Positions 1 through 8,549 are shown, numbered from the stretch's first letter. The stretch: DNA of 64,000 bases from Oryzobacter faecalis (GCF_046764005.1 NZ_JBKOFW010000001.1:744001-808000); one strand, 5' to 3'. Notes: a model not told the origin generated them from the letters alone. Program-made: numbers and translations.

Positions 1-380
1 CGGATGACGGTGACGTCGACGTCCTCCTCGTGGGGATCGGGTCGATGGCGGCCACGGCGCTGACGGCGGCCGAGAAGCTCGCCGCCGAGGGCGTGCGGGT
101 CCGGGTCGTCGACCCCGTGTGGGCGCTGCCGGTGAGCGCCGACCTCGTGGGGCTGTCGTCCGGCGCACGGCGCGTCGCCGTCGTCGAGGACAACGTCGTC
201 GTCGGGGGCATCGGCTCGCAGGTCGCGCTCGCCGTGCGCGAGTCGGGGTCCGACGTCCCCGTCGACTCCTTCGGGCTCCCGAAGCGGTTCCTCGACCACG
301 GCTCGCGCGGCTTCGTCCTCGATGCCGCGTCGCTCACCCCCGACGCCGTCGCCGCCACGCTCCGCACCCGCCTCGGCTGA
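1..380 (+). CDS. dxs: 1-deoxy-D-xylulose-5-phosphate synthase, C-terminal end (partial)
   Basis: The frame is open from base 3 to the stop at 380, so the gene begins before the window. The roughly 125 visible residues are the transketolase C-terminal domain: VLLVGIGSMAATAL, then RVVDPVWALPV, VVEDNVVVGGIGSQV and FGLPKRFLDHG, a pattern I recognise from the end of Dxs. Dxs condenses pyruvate and glyceraldehyde 3-phosphate with thiamine diphosphate in the first step of the MEP isoprenoid pathway. Its position next to RNase D, DUF3000 and hem genes fits the usual actinobacterial neighbourhood. A related transketolase-like protein cannot be fully excluded without the N-terminus. Confidence 0.88.
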   Translation, partial: DDGDVDVLLVGIGSMAATALTAAEKLAAEGVRVRVVDPVWALPVSADLVGLSSGARRVAVVEDNVVVGGIGSQVALAVRESGSDVPVDSFGLPKRFLDHGSRGFVLDAASLTPDAVAATLRTRLG

Positions 381-387
381 CGACGTC

Positions 388-1038
388 GTGGCCGGGGGAG
401 CGGAGGAGGTCCGCGCGGCGTACGACGCGATCGCCGAGGAGTACGCCGCGACCTACCCGACGACCGAGCCCGAGGCGGCCGTCGACCTCGCGATGGTCGA
501 CCACCTCGCACGGCTCGTCGTCGAGTCCGGCGGGAGCACCGTCCTCGACGCAGGGTGCGGAACCGGTCGGATGGCGCGCTACCTCGCCGACCGCGGGCTG
601 CGCGTCACCGGCATCGACCTCTCGCCGGGCATGCTCGCGATGGCGCGGCGCGACCACCCGGACCTCGACGTCCGCGAGGCCTCGCTCCTGGCCCTGCCGG
701 TGGGCGACGCGGCGGTCGACGGCGTCCTCCTCTGGTACTCGCTCATCCACCTCACCGACGACGAGCTGCCGGCGGCGCTCGCGGAGGCCTTCCGTGTCGT
801 GCGGCCCGGCGGGTACGTGCTGACCGCGTTCCAGGTCGGTGACGGGCCGTGGGACGTCGGCCGGGGCCTGCGCGAGCGCGGATACGACCTCGCGCTCGTC
901 CGGCACCAGCGCGGCACGAAGGCGATGCTCGACGCCCTCGCCACGGCCGGGTTCGCCAAGGAGGCCCGTCTGGTGCGGCAGCCGCTCGGCCGCGAGCAGC
1001 ACCCGCAGGCGTTCCTCCTCGCCCGCCGCCCTGCCTGA
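388..1038 (+). CDS. class I SAM-dependent methyltransferase
   Basis: A 216-residue protein with the Rossmann methyltransferase signature: motif I VLDAGCGTGRMARYL, the acidic end of strand 2 in GIDLSPGMLAMAR, and motif IV-like VLLWYSLIHLTDDELP followed by RPGGYVLTAFQ. It has the compact layout of the methyltransf_11/25 families. I chose the GTG at 388 because it lies just after the dxs stop and just before the conserved YDAIAEEYAATYP region. An ATG at 322 in the same frame would add a low-complexity Pro/Arg stretch inside dxs. The substrate cannot be told from the sequence. Confidence 0.85.
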   Translation: MAGGAEEVRAAYDAIAEEYAATYPTTEPEAAVDLAMVDHLARLVVESGGSTVLDAGCGTGRMARYLADRGLRVTGIDLSPGMLAMARRDHPDLDVREASLLALPVGDAAVDGVLLWYSLIHLTDDELPAALAEAFRVVRPGGYVLTAFQVGDGPWDVGRGLRERGYDLALVRHQRGTKAMLDALATAGFAKEARLVRQPLGREQHPQAFLLARRPA

Positions 1039-1117
1039 GGTCGAGGGCAGCGATTCGCCGCGACGCCGTGGGCGAACGGGCTGGACCCGGTGGGGGACCG
1101 CGGGGTTGGCTGAGGTC

Positions 1118-2107
1118 ATGAGGCTCCTCGTGCTGGGTGGGACCGCGTGGCTCGGGCGGACGGTTGCGGAGGAGGCGCTGCGCCGCGGGCACGAGGTCAC
1201 CTGCTTCGCCCGCGGGACCGCACCGGTGGCGGAGGGTGCCGAGCTCGTCCGGGGTGACCGCGACGACGACGACGGCCTCGCGCCGGTCGCCGGCGAGCGG
1301 TGGGACGCCGTGGTCGACGTCTCCCGCCAGCCGGGACAGGTCCGGCGTGCGGTCCGCGACCTCTCGAGCGAGCACCACGTGTTCGTCTCGACCGGGAACG
1401 TCTACGCCGCCTTCGACACGGTCGAGCAGTCCGAGGACGCCGCGCTGCGGGCGCCGCTCGAGGGCGAGGTCATGGCGGACATGGAGACCTACGGCGAGGC
1501 GAAGGTCGCGTGCGAGCGGGCCGTCCTCGGCGGCTCGGCTCCCGCCGCCGTCATCCGCTCCGGGCTCATCGGCGGCCCGGGGGACTGGTCGGGACGCACC
1601 GGCTACTGGCCGTGGCGGTTCGCCCACCCGGTGGCCGAGGAGGTCGTCGTCCCCGACGACCCCGACTTCCCGACGGCGCTCATCGACGTCCGCGACCTCT
1701 CGGCGTGGATCGTCACCCTCGTCGAGGAGCGCGCGCCGGGTGTGTTCAACGCCACGGGCCCGACGACGCGCCTCGAGGACGCCCTGGCCACGGCGGCAGC
1801 GGTCGCCGGCTCGGGCGCCCGGCCGCGGCCGGTCTCCCGCGAGCGACTCGCCGAGCTGGGCATCGACGGCTGGATGGGGCCCGCCTCGCTCCCGCTGTGG
1901 ATCGGCGACCCGGACTGGCGCGGGTTCGCGACGATGGACACGACGCGGGCCCGCGCGGCCGGGCTCGTGACCCGCCCCCTGCGCGAGACCCTGGCCGATG
2001 CCCTCGCGTTCGAGGAGCAGCGCCCCGCGGGTGAGGAGCGACGTGCCGGCCTCTCGGACGACGACGAGCGCCGCGTCCTCGCCGCGACGTCAGGGCGTGC
2101 GGGCTAG
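1118..2107 (+). CDS. NAD-dependent epimerase/dehydratase-like extended SDR protein
   Basis: 329 residues. The N-terminus MRLLVLGGTAWLGRTVAEEAL carries the GGTxxLG dinucleotide-binding turn, followed by a short helix-strand repeat ending in TCFARGT. The catalytic region seems reduced to ETYGEAKVACERAVL, which supplies a YxxxK pair. The C-terminal half (IDVRDLSAWIVTLVEERAPGVFNATGP) is typical of the epimerase-related reductases common in actinobacteria. The upstream open frame to 839 is a shadow of the methyltransferase, so the ATG at 1118 is preferred. The stop codon overlaps that of the convergent DinB gene by four bases. Substrate unknown. Confidence 0.82.
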   Translation: MRLLVLGGTAWLGRTVAEEALRRGHEVTCFARGTAPVAEGAELVRGDRDDDDGLAPVAGERWDAVVDVSRQPGQVRRAVRDLSSEHHVFVSTGNVYAAFDTVEQSEDAALRAPLEGEVMADMETYGEAKVACERAVLGGSAPAAVIRSGLIGGPGDWSGRTGYWPWRFAHPVAEEVVVPDDPDFPTALIDVRDLSAWIVTLVEERAPGVFNATGPTTRLEDALATAAAVAGSGARPRPVSRERLAELGIDGWMGPASLPLWIGDPDWRGFATMDTTRARAAGLVTRPLRETLADALAFEEQRPAGEERRAGLSDDDERRVLAATSGRAG

Positions 2108-2874
2108 GAGGGGGCGCCGGCCTCGATGAGCGCGAGGTCGCGGGTCGCATATCGGTGGTGCTCTCCCATCTCGCGCACGATGGTGAGGAGGCAGCGGCGC
2201 CGGCTGCGCGTCTCCTCGCCGATGGCCGGGGTGGGGGAGCCGGTGATGTCGTCGTCGAGCCGGTCGTCGGTGGCGGCGGCGAACTCCTCGGCGGCCATCG
2301 CGCGGCGGGTCCGCCACACCTCGACGACGTGCTCCCACGGCGGGTCGGCCTCGGGGTCGACACCCATGGCGAGCACCGACTCGCGCGGCTCGTCGCCCAC
2401 CGGCTGGCCGATGGGGTGCCACGGGTGCTCCTGACCGCGCAGCATCCGGCCGACCCAGATGTCGGTCGCCATGACGAGGTGGCGCACCGTCTGGGCCAGT
2501 GACCACTCACCACCGACCTGCCGCCGGCGCACGGGGTCGGGGAGGTCGGCGGCCCGCTCGAGCAGGTCGACCCACAGGGCGTCGACGACGGCGAACGTGG
2601 CCCGCAGGTCGTCGGCCGTCGTCGCCCGGCGCAGCAACGGGCGGTAGGGGAAGCGGCGGTCGAGCTCGGCCTCGACGAACGGCACGACGTCGACGCCCTC
2701 CACCGTGATCGAGCCCAGGATCCCGGAGAAGGCCGTGATCTCGAGCCCGTCGACGAGCGACCCGACGATGCGGGTGCCCCGCAGGTCGGACTCGCGCAGC
2801 ACCGCACCGGAGAGGTCGGCCTCGAACAGGTCGGCCCCTGCCAGGGAGAGGCGCGGGGTCGCGTCGTCGCTCAT
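2104..2874 (-). CDS. DinB-family protein with N-terminal pentapeptide-repeat segment
   Basis: 256 residues. Residues about 8-40 contain A(D/N)LXX-like pentapeptides (AGADLFEADLSGAVL, RESDLRG). The C-terminal 160 residues form a DinB four-helix domain with GGEWSLAQTVRHLVMATDIWVGRML and a late HHRYATRDL metal-ligand-like segment. DinB proteins are usually metal-dependent thiol-linked transferases or unassigned stress proteins. The start is the ATG at 2874, where MSDDATPRL begins, and CAGACT lies six bases upstream, which suits a leaderless transcript. The frame continues open upstream, but that part is Arg/Ser-rich shadow sequence. Function not assigned. Confidence 0.8.
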   Translation of the reverse strand: MSDDATPRLSLAGADLFEADLSGAVLRESDLRGTRIVGSLVDGLEITAFSGILGSITVEGVDVVPFVEAELDRRFPYRPLLRRATTADDLRATFAVVDALWVDLLERAADLPDPVRRRQVGGEWSLAQTVRHLVMATDIWVGRMLRGQEHPWHPIGQPVGDEPRESVLAMGVDPEADPPWEHVVEVWRTRRAMAAEEFAAATDDRLDDDITGSPTPAIGEETRSRRRCLLTIVREMGEHHRYATRDLALIEAGAPS

Positions 2875-2923
2875 GCCCCGAGTCTGGCGGGCGGCACCGA
2901 CAGCCGGCGCCGGGTCGCGCAGG

Positions 2924-3187
2924 TCAGCCGGTCTCGGCACCCGGTTCGGGCGGCGTGCCGGTCGACGCGGAGCCCGCGTACCGCGACCCGAGCCCCGAGA
3001 CGAGGACGTCGACGAGGAAGGGCACGTCCTGCGCCGCGACCCGCACGGTGCCCACGCACGTGGGGCCGCGCCACGTCGACAGCACGACGAGACCGTCCTC
3101 GTGGTGCCAGGTGACCCGCAGCGCACGACCCTCGCCGCGGGCGTCGCGGACGACACCCGTGCGCGGGAACGGGACGAGCTCGGCCAT
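2924..3187 (-). CDS. small conserved protein of unknown function
   Basis: 87 residues starting MAELVPFPRTGVVRDARG. It looks like a small beta-rich actinobacterial protein with an LRVTWHHEDGLVVLSTWRG core and a long conserved-looking helix AQDVPFLVDVLVSGLG. There are no membrane segments and no cysteine pairs. The ATG at 3187 is preceded by CACACT six bases upstream, the same leaderless-type spacing seen elsewhere in the window. It lies 49 bases before the DinB gene on the same strand and could be co-transcribed with it. I do not recognise a function. Confidence 0.7.
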   Translation of the reverse strand: MAELVPFPRTGVVRDARGEGRALRVTWHHEDGLVVLSTWRGPTCVGTVRVAAQDVPFLVDVLVSGLGSRYAGSASTGTPPEPGAETG

Positions 3188-3255
3188 GAGGCGAGTGTGC
3201 GCCGTCGACCGTCCCGGCACCACCCCTCAGGCGGGTGGTCTGTCCTTCGCGCGGC

Positions 3256-4797
3256 TCAGATGTCGCGGAAGGTCTCGATCGTCGCGCCGAGGGCGTTGAG
3301 CCGCTCGGCGAGGTCCTCGTACCCGCGGTTGATGACGTAGACGTTGCGCAGCACCGAGGTCCCGGGCGCGGCGAGCATCGCGAGGAGGATGACGACCCCC
3401 GGGCGCAGCGCCGGCGGGCACATGACCTCGGCCGCCCGCCACTTCGGGGTCGGGCCGGTGATCATGACGCGGTGGGGGTCGAGGAGCTGGACCTGCCCGC
3501 CGATCTTCGTCAGCTCGGTGAGGTAGATGGCCCGGTTCTCGTAGACCCAGTCGTGGATCATCGTCGTGCCCTCGGCGCACGCGGCGATGAGGGCGAAGAA
3601 GGGCAGGTTGTCGATGTTGAGGCCCGGGAACGGCATCGGCGCGATCTTGTCGACCGGGGCCCTGAGCGCGCTCGGGTGGATCGTCAGGTCGACGAGGCGG
3701 GTGTAGCCGTTCTTCGCGAGGTACTCCTCGGTGAGGTCGAAGCGCAGGCCCATCTCGGCGAGGGTCGCGAGCTCGATCTCGAGGAACTCGATCGGCACGC
3801 GCTCGATGGTGATCGTCGACTCGGTGACGACGGCCGCGGCGATCAGGCTCATGGCCTCGATCGGGTCCTCGGAGGGGTAGTACTCGATGTCGACGTCGAC
3901 GTGCTGGACGCCGGTCACGGTGAGGGTCGTCGTCCCGATGCCGTCGATGGTGACCCCGAGGCCCTGCAGGAAGAAGCAGAGGTCCTGGACCATGTAGTTC
4001 GACGAGGCGTTGCGGATGACGGTGGTGCCGGGGTGGCGCGCGGCCGCCATCAGGGCGTTCTCCGTGACGGTGTCGCCGCGCTCGGTGAGGACGATGGCGC
4101 GCTGCGGCGAGCGGGTCGTGTCGACCGCGGCCTCGTAGAAGCCGTGCGTCGCGGTGACGTCGAGCCCGAAGGCCCGCAGGGCCGACAGGTGCGGCTCGAC
4201 GGTGCGGGTGCCGAGGTCGCAGCCGCCGGCGTAGGGCAGGCGGAAGCGCTCGAGGTCGTGGAGCAGCGGGCCGAGGAACATGATGACGGTGCGCGTGCGG
4301 CGCGCGGCCTCGACGTCGATGGCCGCGAGGTCGAGCTCGGCGGGCGGGATGATCTCGAGGTCGTTGCTGTCGGGGAGCCAGCGGACCCGGACGCCGATCG
4401 AGGTGAGGACCTCGATGATCCGGTTGACCTCCTCGATGCGGGCCAGGCTGCGCAGCGTCGTGCGGCCCTTGTTGAGCAGGCTCGCGCAGAGCAGGGCCAC
4501 GGCGGCGTTCTTGCTCGTCTTGACGGGGATCGAGCCGGAGAGCTTGCGCCCGCCGACGATCCGCAGGTGCTGCGGGCCGCTGTGGCCGAGGGAGACGAAC
4601 TCGCTGTCGAGCTTCTCGCCGACGCGCGCCAGCATCTCCAGGGACAGGTTCTGCTTGCCCTGTTCGATGCGGGCGACGGCGCTCTGGCTCGTGCCGAGGA
4701 GGTCGGCGAGCTCACTCTGCGTCAGGCCCTGGTGGCGGCGAGCGTCACGGATGAGCGTGCCGATGCGGGTCAGGTACGTGTCGGAGGTGGTCGTCAC
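3256..4797 (-). CDS. XRE-type HTH fused to UDP-N-acetylglucosamine 1-carboxyvinyltransferase (MurA family)
   Basis: 513 residues against about 420 for a plain MurA. Residues about 5-60 are an XRE helix-turn-helix (GLTQSELADLLGTSQSAVAR, then IEQGKQNLS). From about residue 65 the MurA/EPT fold follows. The SKNAAV lysine is present, and so is the GGCDLGTRTVEPH loop, whose Cys sits at the position of the catalytic, fosfomycin-reactive Cys. MurA transfers enolpyruvate from PEP to UDP-GlcNAc at the first committed step of peptidoglycan synthesis. I chose the GTG at 4797 because an imperfect palindrome at 4809-4826 overlaps the alternative GTG at 4815. The protein may be a second MurA that also regulates itself. 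Confidence 0.88.
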   Translation of the reverse strand: MTTTSDTYLTRIGTLIRDARRHQGLTQSELADLLGTSQSAVARIEQGKQNLSLEMLARVGEKLDSEFVSLGHSGPQHLRIVGGRKLSGSIPVKTSKNAAVALLCASLLNKGRTTLRSLARIEEVNRIIEVLTSIGVRVRWLPDSNDLEIIPPAELDLAAIDVEAARRTRTVIMFLGPLLHDLERFRLPYAGGCDLGTRTVEPHLSALRAFGLDVTATHGFYEAAVDTTRSPQRAIVLTERGDTVTENALMAAARHPGTTVIRNASSNYMVQDLCFFLQGLGVTIDGIGTTTLTVTGVQHVDVDIEYYPSEDPIEAMSLIAAAVVTESTITIERVPIEFLEIELATLAEMGLRFDLTEEYLAKNGYTRLVDLTIHPSALRAPVDKIAPMPFPGLNIDNLPFFALIAACAEGTTMIHDWVYENRAIYLTELTKIGGQVQLLDPHRVMITGPTPKWRAAEVMCPPALRPGVVILLAMLAAPGTSVLRNVYVINRGYEDLAERLNALGATIETFRDI

Positions 4798-4808
4798 CGC
4801 GCCATCGT

Positions 4809-4826
4809 ATATCACCTGTGAGATAT
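4809..4826. promoter_or_regulatory. candidate operator (ATATC-N8-GATAT) upstream of the HTH-MurA gene
   Basis: The sequence reads ATATC, eight bases, GATAT, in an otherwise very GC-rich area. It lies 12 bases upstream of the preferred GTG start of the HTH-MurA fusion. An XRE domain in the product makes autoregulation through this site the simplest guess. Binding is inferred, not shown. Confidence 0.45.
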
Positions 4827-4928
4827 CGACCCGGATCCGCGCAGCCGGATCTCAGGCCCCGAGAACCCCAGCCCACGGCGACGGCAGCCCGAATAGGTCC
4901 CCGCGGTAGGGCCTCGAGCGGCCCGGGT

Positions 4929-4974
4929 CGCAGGACACGCCGACAGCCCGAATGGGTTGTCGGCGTGTCCTGCG
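4929..4974. terminator. long perfect hairpin downstream of fadB
   Basis: Two 17-base arms (4929-4945 and 4958-4974) are perfect inverted repeats. The 12-base loop GCCCGAATGGGT can pair further (GCCC with GGGT, one G-T wobble), giving up to 21 bp around a GAAT tetraloop. It sits just past the fadB stop at 4995 and before the HTH-MurA gene on the same strand. There is no clear U-tract. Actinobacterial intrinsic terminators often lack one, but a mobile or regulatory inverted repeat is also possible. Confidence 0.55.
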
Positions 4975-4994
4975 AGGTGGAGCCAGAGGGAGGG

Positions 4995-7142
4995 TCAGAC
5001 GGGGACGCTCGCCACCCCGGCCGGGAGGAGGCGCCGACCGAGGACCTTCTCGGTGACACCCTCGCGGTCCAGGAGCGGGACGAGCCCGCCGTTCCAGAAC
5101 TGGAAGCCCGCGCCGGTGATCATCGCGAGGTCGATGTCCATCGGCGCCTCGACGACCCCCTCCGAGAGCATGAGCCCGACCTCCTCCGCGAGGACACCGA
5201 GGATCCGCTCCCGGGCCTGCTCGACGGTGAGCTCGACGGGGTGCTCGGGCTTCTCCGCGAGCGCCTCGACATCCGGGTCGGGGACGGGGCGGCCGCCCTC
5301 CATCCGGTAGTAGCCGCGCTTGCCGGCCTCGACGAGGCGGCGCAGGGCCGGGGAGACGTGGAACCGGTCGCCGAAGGCGCGGTGCAGCGTCTCGCTGTTG
5401 TGGAGGGCGATGGCCGGTCCGACGAGGCCGAGGAGGACGAAGGGCGGCATCGGGGCGATGCCGGCGACGGCCTCGTCGGCCGTGGCGACCGGCGTGCCCT
5501 CGTCGACGATCCGCGAGAACTCGCCCATGAAACGGCCGAGGAGGCGGTTGACGATGAAGGAGGCGCTGTCCTTGCTGCGGATCGCGGTCTTGCGCAACGT
5601 CTTCGCCGTGGCGAACGCGGTGGCGAGCGTCGCCTCGTCGGTCGCGGCGCCCGGGATGACCTCGACGAGCGGCATGACGGCGACCGGGTTGAAGAAGTGG
5701 AAGCCGACGACCCGCTCGGGGTACGCGAGCCCGCTCGCCATCTCGGTGACCGACAGCGACGACGTGTTCGTCATGAGGACGCACTCGGGGGAGACGACCG
5801 CCTCGAGCTCGGCGAACACCCGCTGCTTGACCGACATCTCCTCGAAGACCGCCTCGATGACGACGTCCGCGTCGGCGAAGCCGTCCTTGCTCGTCGAGCC
5901 GCTGACGGCGCGCTTGAGGAAGGACGCCTGGTCGGGGGAGACGCGGCGCTTGGCCAGCAGCCCGTCGACCTGCTCGTGGACGGAGCCGACGCCCTGGGCG
6001 ACGCGCTCCTCGTCGAGGTCGGTCATGACGACGGGGACGCCGAGGCGCTGTGCGAAGAGGAGGGCGAGCTGGCTCGCCATCAGCCCGGCCCCGACGATGC
6101 CCACCTTGGTGACCGGGCGGGCGAGCGCCTTGTCGGGGGCGCCCGCGGGCCGCCTGGCCCGCTTCTGCACGAGGTCGAAGGCGTAGAGGCCGGCGCGCAG
6201 CTCGTCGCCCATGATGAGGTCGCCGAGCGCCTCGTCCTCGGCGGCGAAGGCGTCATCGCGGTCCGCGGTGCGGGCGGCGCGGACGAGCTCGACGGCCCGC
6301 AGGGCACCGGGGGCGCGGCCACCGGTCTTCGCGAGGACGGCCTTGCGACCGGCGTCGCACGCGGCCTCCCAGGCGGCCTCGTCGCGGTCGACCTCCTGGC
6401 GCTGCACCGTCACCGTGCCGGTGAGGACGCCCGCGGCCCAGCGCAGGGAGTCCTCGAGGAAGTCGGCCGGCTCGAGGAGGACGTCGCCGATGCCGAGGCC
6501 GACGACCTCTGTCGCCTTGAGCATCCGGTTCTGCGACAACGGGTTCTCGATGATGACCTTGAGGGCACCGGCCGGGCCGACGAGGTTCGGGAGCAGCCAG
6601 CAGCCGCCCCAGCCGGGCACGAGCCCGAGGAAGGTCTCGGGGAGCGCGAACGCGGGGACCCCGGCCGAGACGGTGCGGTAGTCGGCGCTGAGCGCGAGCT
6701 CGACGCCACCGCCCATCGCGGCGCCGTTGACGAAGGCGAAGGTCGGGACGGGGAGGTCCATGAGCGTGGCGAAGGCGCGGTGGCCGGCCTGCGCGATCTC
6801 GACGGCCTGCTCGCGGCGCGTCACGAACGGGATGCCCGAGAGGTCGGCGCCGACGGCGAAGACGAACGGCTTGCCGGTGACCGCGACGGCGACGATCTCA
6901 CCGGCCTCGGCGCGGGTGCGCAGCCCGTCGAGGGTCGCCTGGAGCCCGGCGATGCCCTCGGGGCCGAAGGTGTTCGGCCGGGTGTGGTCCTTGCCGTTGT
7001 CGAGCGTGACGAGGGCGAGGGTCCCGGCGCCGCCGGGGAGGGCGACGTCCTGCACCGGGGTGCGGGTGACGACCTCGGCGGGGAGCGCGGGCGCGGCGGC
7101 CACCGGCGTGTCGGTCGCCGGCGTCTCGGTGGTCGTGGTCAC
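4995..7142 (-). CDS. fadB: fatty acid oxidation complex alpha subunit (enoyl-CoA hydratase / 3-hydroxyacyl-CoA dehydrogenase)
   Basis: 715 residues, the usual FadB/FadJ size. The N-terminal crotonase domain has the oxyanion-hole region FAVGADLSG, then NGAAMGGGVELALSADYR and ALPETFLGLVPGWGG, which carry the two glutamates used for hydration. From about residue 340 the NAD-binding 3HCDH domain starts at KVGIVGAGLMASQLALLFA. The catalytic His region follows as GFHFFNPVAVMPLVEVIPG, and then the paired C-terminal 3HCDH domains. It performs the second and third steps of beta-oxidation. It starts with GTG three bases after the thiolase gene, so the two are surely one operon and probably one complex. 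Confidence 0.93.
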   Translation of the reverse strand: MTTTTETPATDTPVAAAPALPAEVVTRTPVQDVALPGGAGTLALVTLDNGKDHTRPNTFGPEGIAGLQATLDGLRTRAEAGEIVAVAVTGKPFVFAVGADLSGIPFVTRREQAVEIAQAGHRAFATLMDLPVPTFAFVNGAAMGGGVELALSADYRTVSAGVPAFALPETFLGLVPGWGGCWLLPNLVGPAGALKVIIENPLSQNRMLKATEVVGLGIGDVLLEPADFLEDSLRWAAGVLTGTVTVQRQEVDRDEAAWEAACDAGRKAVLAKTGGRAPGALRAVELVRAARTADRDDAFAAEDEALGDLIMGDELRAGLYAFDLVQKRARRPAGAPDKALARPVTKVGIVGAGLMASQLALLFAQRLGVPVVMTDLDEERVAQGVGSVHEQVDGLLAKRRVSPDQASFLKRAVSGSTSKDGFADADVVIEAVFEEMSVKQRVFAELEAVVSPECVLMTNTSSLSVTEMASGLAYPERVVGFHFFNPVAVMPLVEVIPGAATDEATLATAFATAKTLRKTAIRSKDSASFIVNRLLGRFMGEFSRIVDEGTPVATADEAVAGIAPMPPFVLLGLVGPAIALHNSETLHRAFGDRFHVSPALRRLVEAGKRGYYRMEGGRPVPDPDVEALAEKPEHPVELTVEQARERILGVLAEEVGLMLSEGVVEAPMDIDLAMITGAGFQFWNGGLVPLLDREGVTEKVLGRRLLPAGVASVPV

Positions 7143-7145
7143 GGC

Positions 7146-8420
7146 TCAGGCCTCCGTGCGGTCGGTGGAGTGGGTCGCGGCCGTCGCGGCCGTCGCGGCG
7201 GTCACGCCCGTCGCGTCGGTCGTGAAGTCCGGGTGGTGGGGGTTCTCCCAGATGACGGCGCCCCCCATGCCGATGCCGATGCACATCGCGGTCAGGCCGT
7301 AGCGCACCTCCGGGTGCTCCTCGAAGTGGCGCGCCAGCTGCGTCATCAGGCGCACCCCGGAGGACGCGAGCGGGTGGCCCGTGGCGATGGCGCCGCCCCA
7401 CGGGTTGACGCGGGGGTCGTCGTCGGCGATCCCGAAGTGGTCGAGGAAGGCGAGGACCTGCACCGCGAACGCCTCGTTGAGCTCGAACAGGCCGATGTCG
7501 TCGATCGTGAGGCCGGCCTTGCGCAGGGCCTTCTCGGTGGCGGGGACCGGGCCGATGCCCATGACCTCGGGCTCGACGCCGACGAAGGCGAACGAGGTGA
7601 GCCGCATCCGCACCGGCAGGCCGAGCTCCGCGGCCGCTGCCTCGGAGGCGAGCAGGCAGGCGGTGGCGCCGTCGTTGAGGCCGGCGGCGTTGCCCGCCGT
7701 GACGTTGCCGTGCGGGCGGAACGGGGTCTTTAGGCCGGAGAGCTCCTCGAGGGTGGTGCCCGGGCGGGGCGGCTCGTCGGCGGTCGCGAGGCCCCAGCCC
7801 TTCTCGACGTGCCGGGTGGCGACGGGGACCAGGTCCGGCTGGACCTTGCCGGCCGCGTACGCGGCGGCGAGCTTGCTCTGGCTGCCGACCGCGAACGCGT
7901 CGCAGCGCTCCTTGGTCAGCTGCGGGAACCGGTCGTGGAGGTTCTCGGCGGTCTTGCCCATGACGAGGGCCGACTCGTCGACGAGGCGCTCGGCGACGAT
8001 CCGCGGGTTCGGGTCGACGCCCTCGCCCATCGGGTGGCGGCCCATGTGCTCGACCCCGCCGGCGACGGCGACGTCGATGGCACCGACACCGATCGAGGAC
8101 GCGACGTTCGTGACGGCCGTCATCGCGCCCGCGCACATCCGGTCCACGCTGTAGCCGGGGGTCGACGTCGGCAGGCCGGACAGCAGGCCCGCGAGGCGGC
8201 CGAGGGTCAGGCCCTGGTCGCCGATCTGCGTCGTGGCGGCGACGGCGACCTCCTCGACACGCTCCTTCGGCAGCTCGGGGTGGCGGCGGAGCAGCTCGCG
8301 GATGCACTTGATGACGAGGTCGTCGGCGCGGGTCTGGGCGTACACGCCCTTCTCGCCGGCCTTGCCGAAGGGGGTGCGGACGCCGTCGACGAAGACGACC
8401 TCCTGGAGGGCGCGTGGCAC
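7146..8420 (-). CDS. fadA: acetyl-CoA C-acyltransferase (thiolase, FadA type)
   Basis: 424 residues. Thiolase features run in order: VDGVRTPFG near the N-terminus, the nucleophilic Cys in VDRMCAGAMTAVTNVASS, GNAAGLNDGATACLLAS, the FELNEAFAVQVLAFLDHFG loop, NPWGGAIATGHPLASSG with the catalytic His, and LTAMCIGIGMGGAVIWE with the second Cys. It cleaves 3-ketoacyl-CoA with CoA in the last step of beta-oxidation and pairs with the FadB-like protein encoded next to it. The GTG start at 8420 has a GGGAGG ribosome site upstream. A TetR-type palindrome at 8489-8504 suggests control by fatty acids or acyl-CoA. Confidence 0.93.
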   Translation of the reverse strand: MPRALQEVVFVDGVRTPFGKAGEKGVYAQTRADDLVIKCIRELLRRHPELPKERVEEVAVAATTQIGDQGLTLGRLAGLLSGLPTSTPGYSVDRMCAGAMTAVTNVASSIGVGAIDVAVAGGVEHMGRHPMGEGVDPNPRIVAERLVDESALVMGKTAENLHDRFPQLTKERCDAFAVGSQSKLAAAYAAGKVQPDLVPVATRHVEKGWGLATADEPPRPGTTLEELSGLKTPFRPHGNVTAGNAAGLNDGATACLLASEAAAAELGLPVRMRLTSFAFVGVEPEVMGIGPVPATEKALRKAGLTIDDIGLFELNEAFAVQVLAFLDHFGIADDDPRVNPWGGAIATGHPLASSGVRLMTQLARHFEEHPEVRYGLTAMCIGIGMGGAVIWENPHHPDFTTDATGVTAATAATAATHSTDRTEA

Positions 8421-8488
8421 GGTTGGGCCTCCCTGGTCGGGGCGTGGGGGTCGGCCCGGTGGCCCGGGCGCTGCGGCTCGAGCCTACT

Positions 8489-8504
8489 GAGCAAGCGCTT
8501 AGTC
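8489..8504. promoter_or_regulatory. candidate TetR-family (KstR2/FadR-like) operator before the fadA-fadB operon
   Basis: The sequence GAGCAAGCGCTTAGTC contains the perfect core AAGCGCTT and an outer GA/TC pair. It matches the KstR2-type consensus AnCAAGnnCTTGnT at all but one fixed position. It lies about 70 bases upstream of the thiolase start, a sensible place for an operator. Which regulator binds is unknown, since none is encoded beside it. Confidence 0.45.
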
Positions 8505-8549
8505 GCCAACGGGCGCAGGGGTGACGACCATCACCGCGGAGGGCCAGGG

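Noticed and set aside
3235..7733. Two very long plus-strand open frames (528 and 971 codons) opposite the MurA, fadB and thiolase genes
   Set aside because: They are Asp/Glu/Arg/Val-rich shadows produced by high-GC genes on the other strand. Known protein motifs are on the minus strand.
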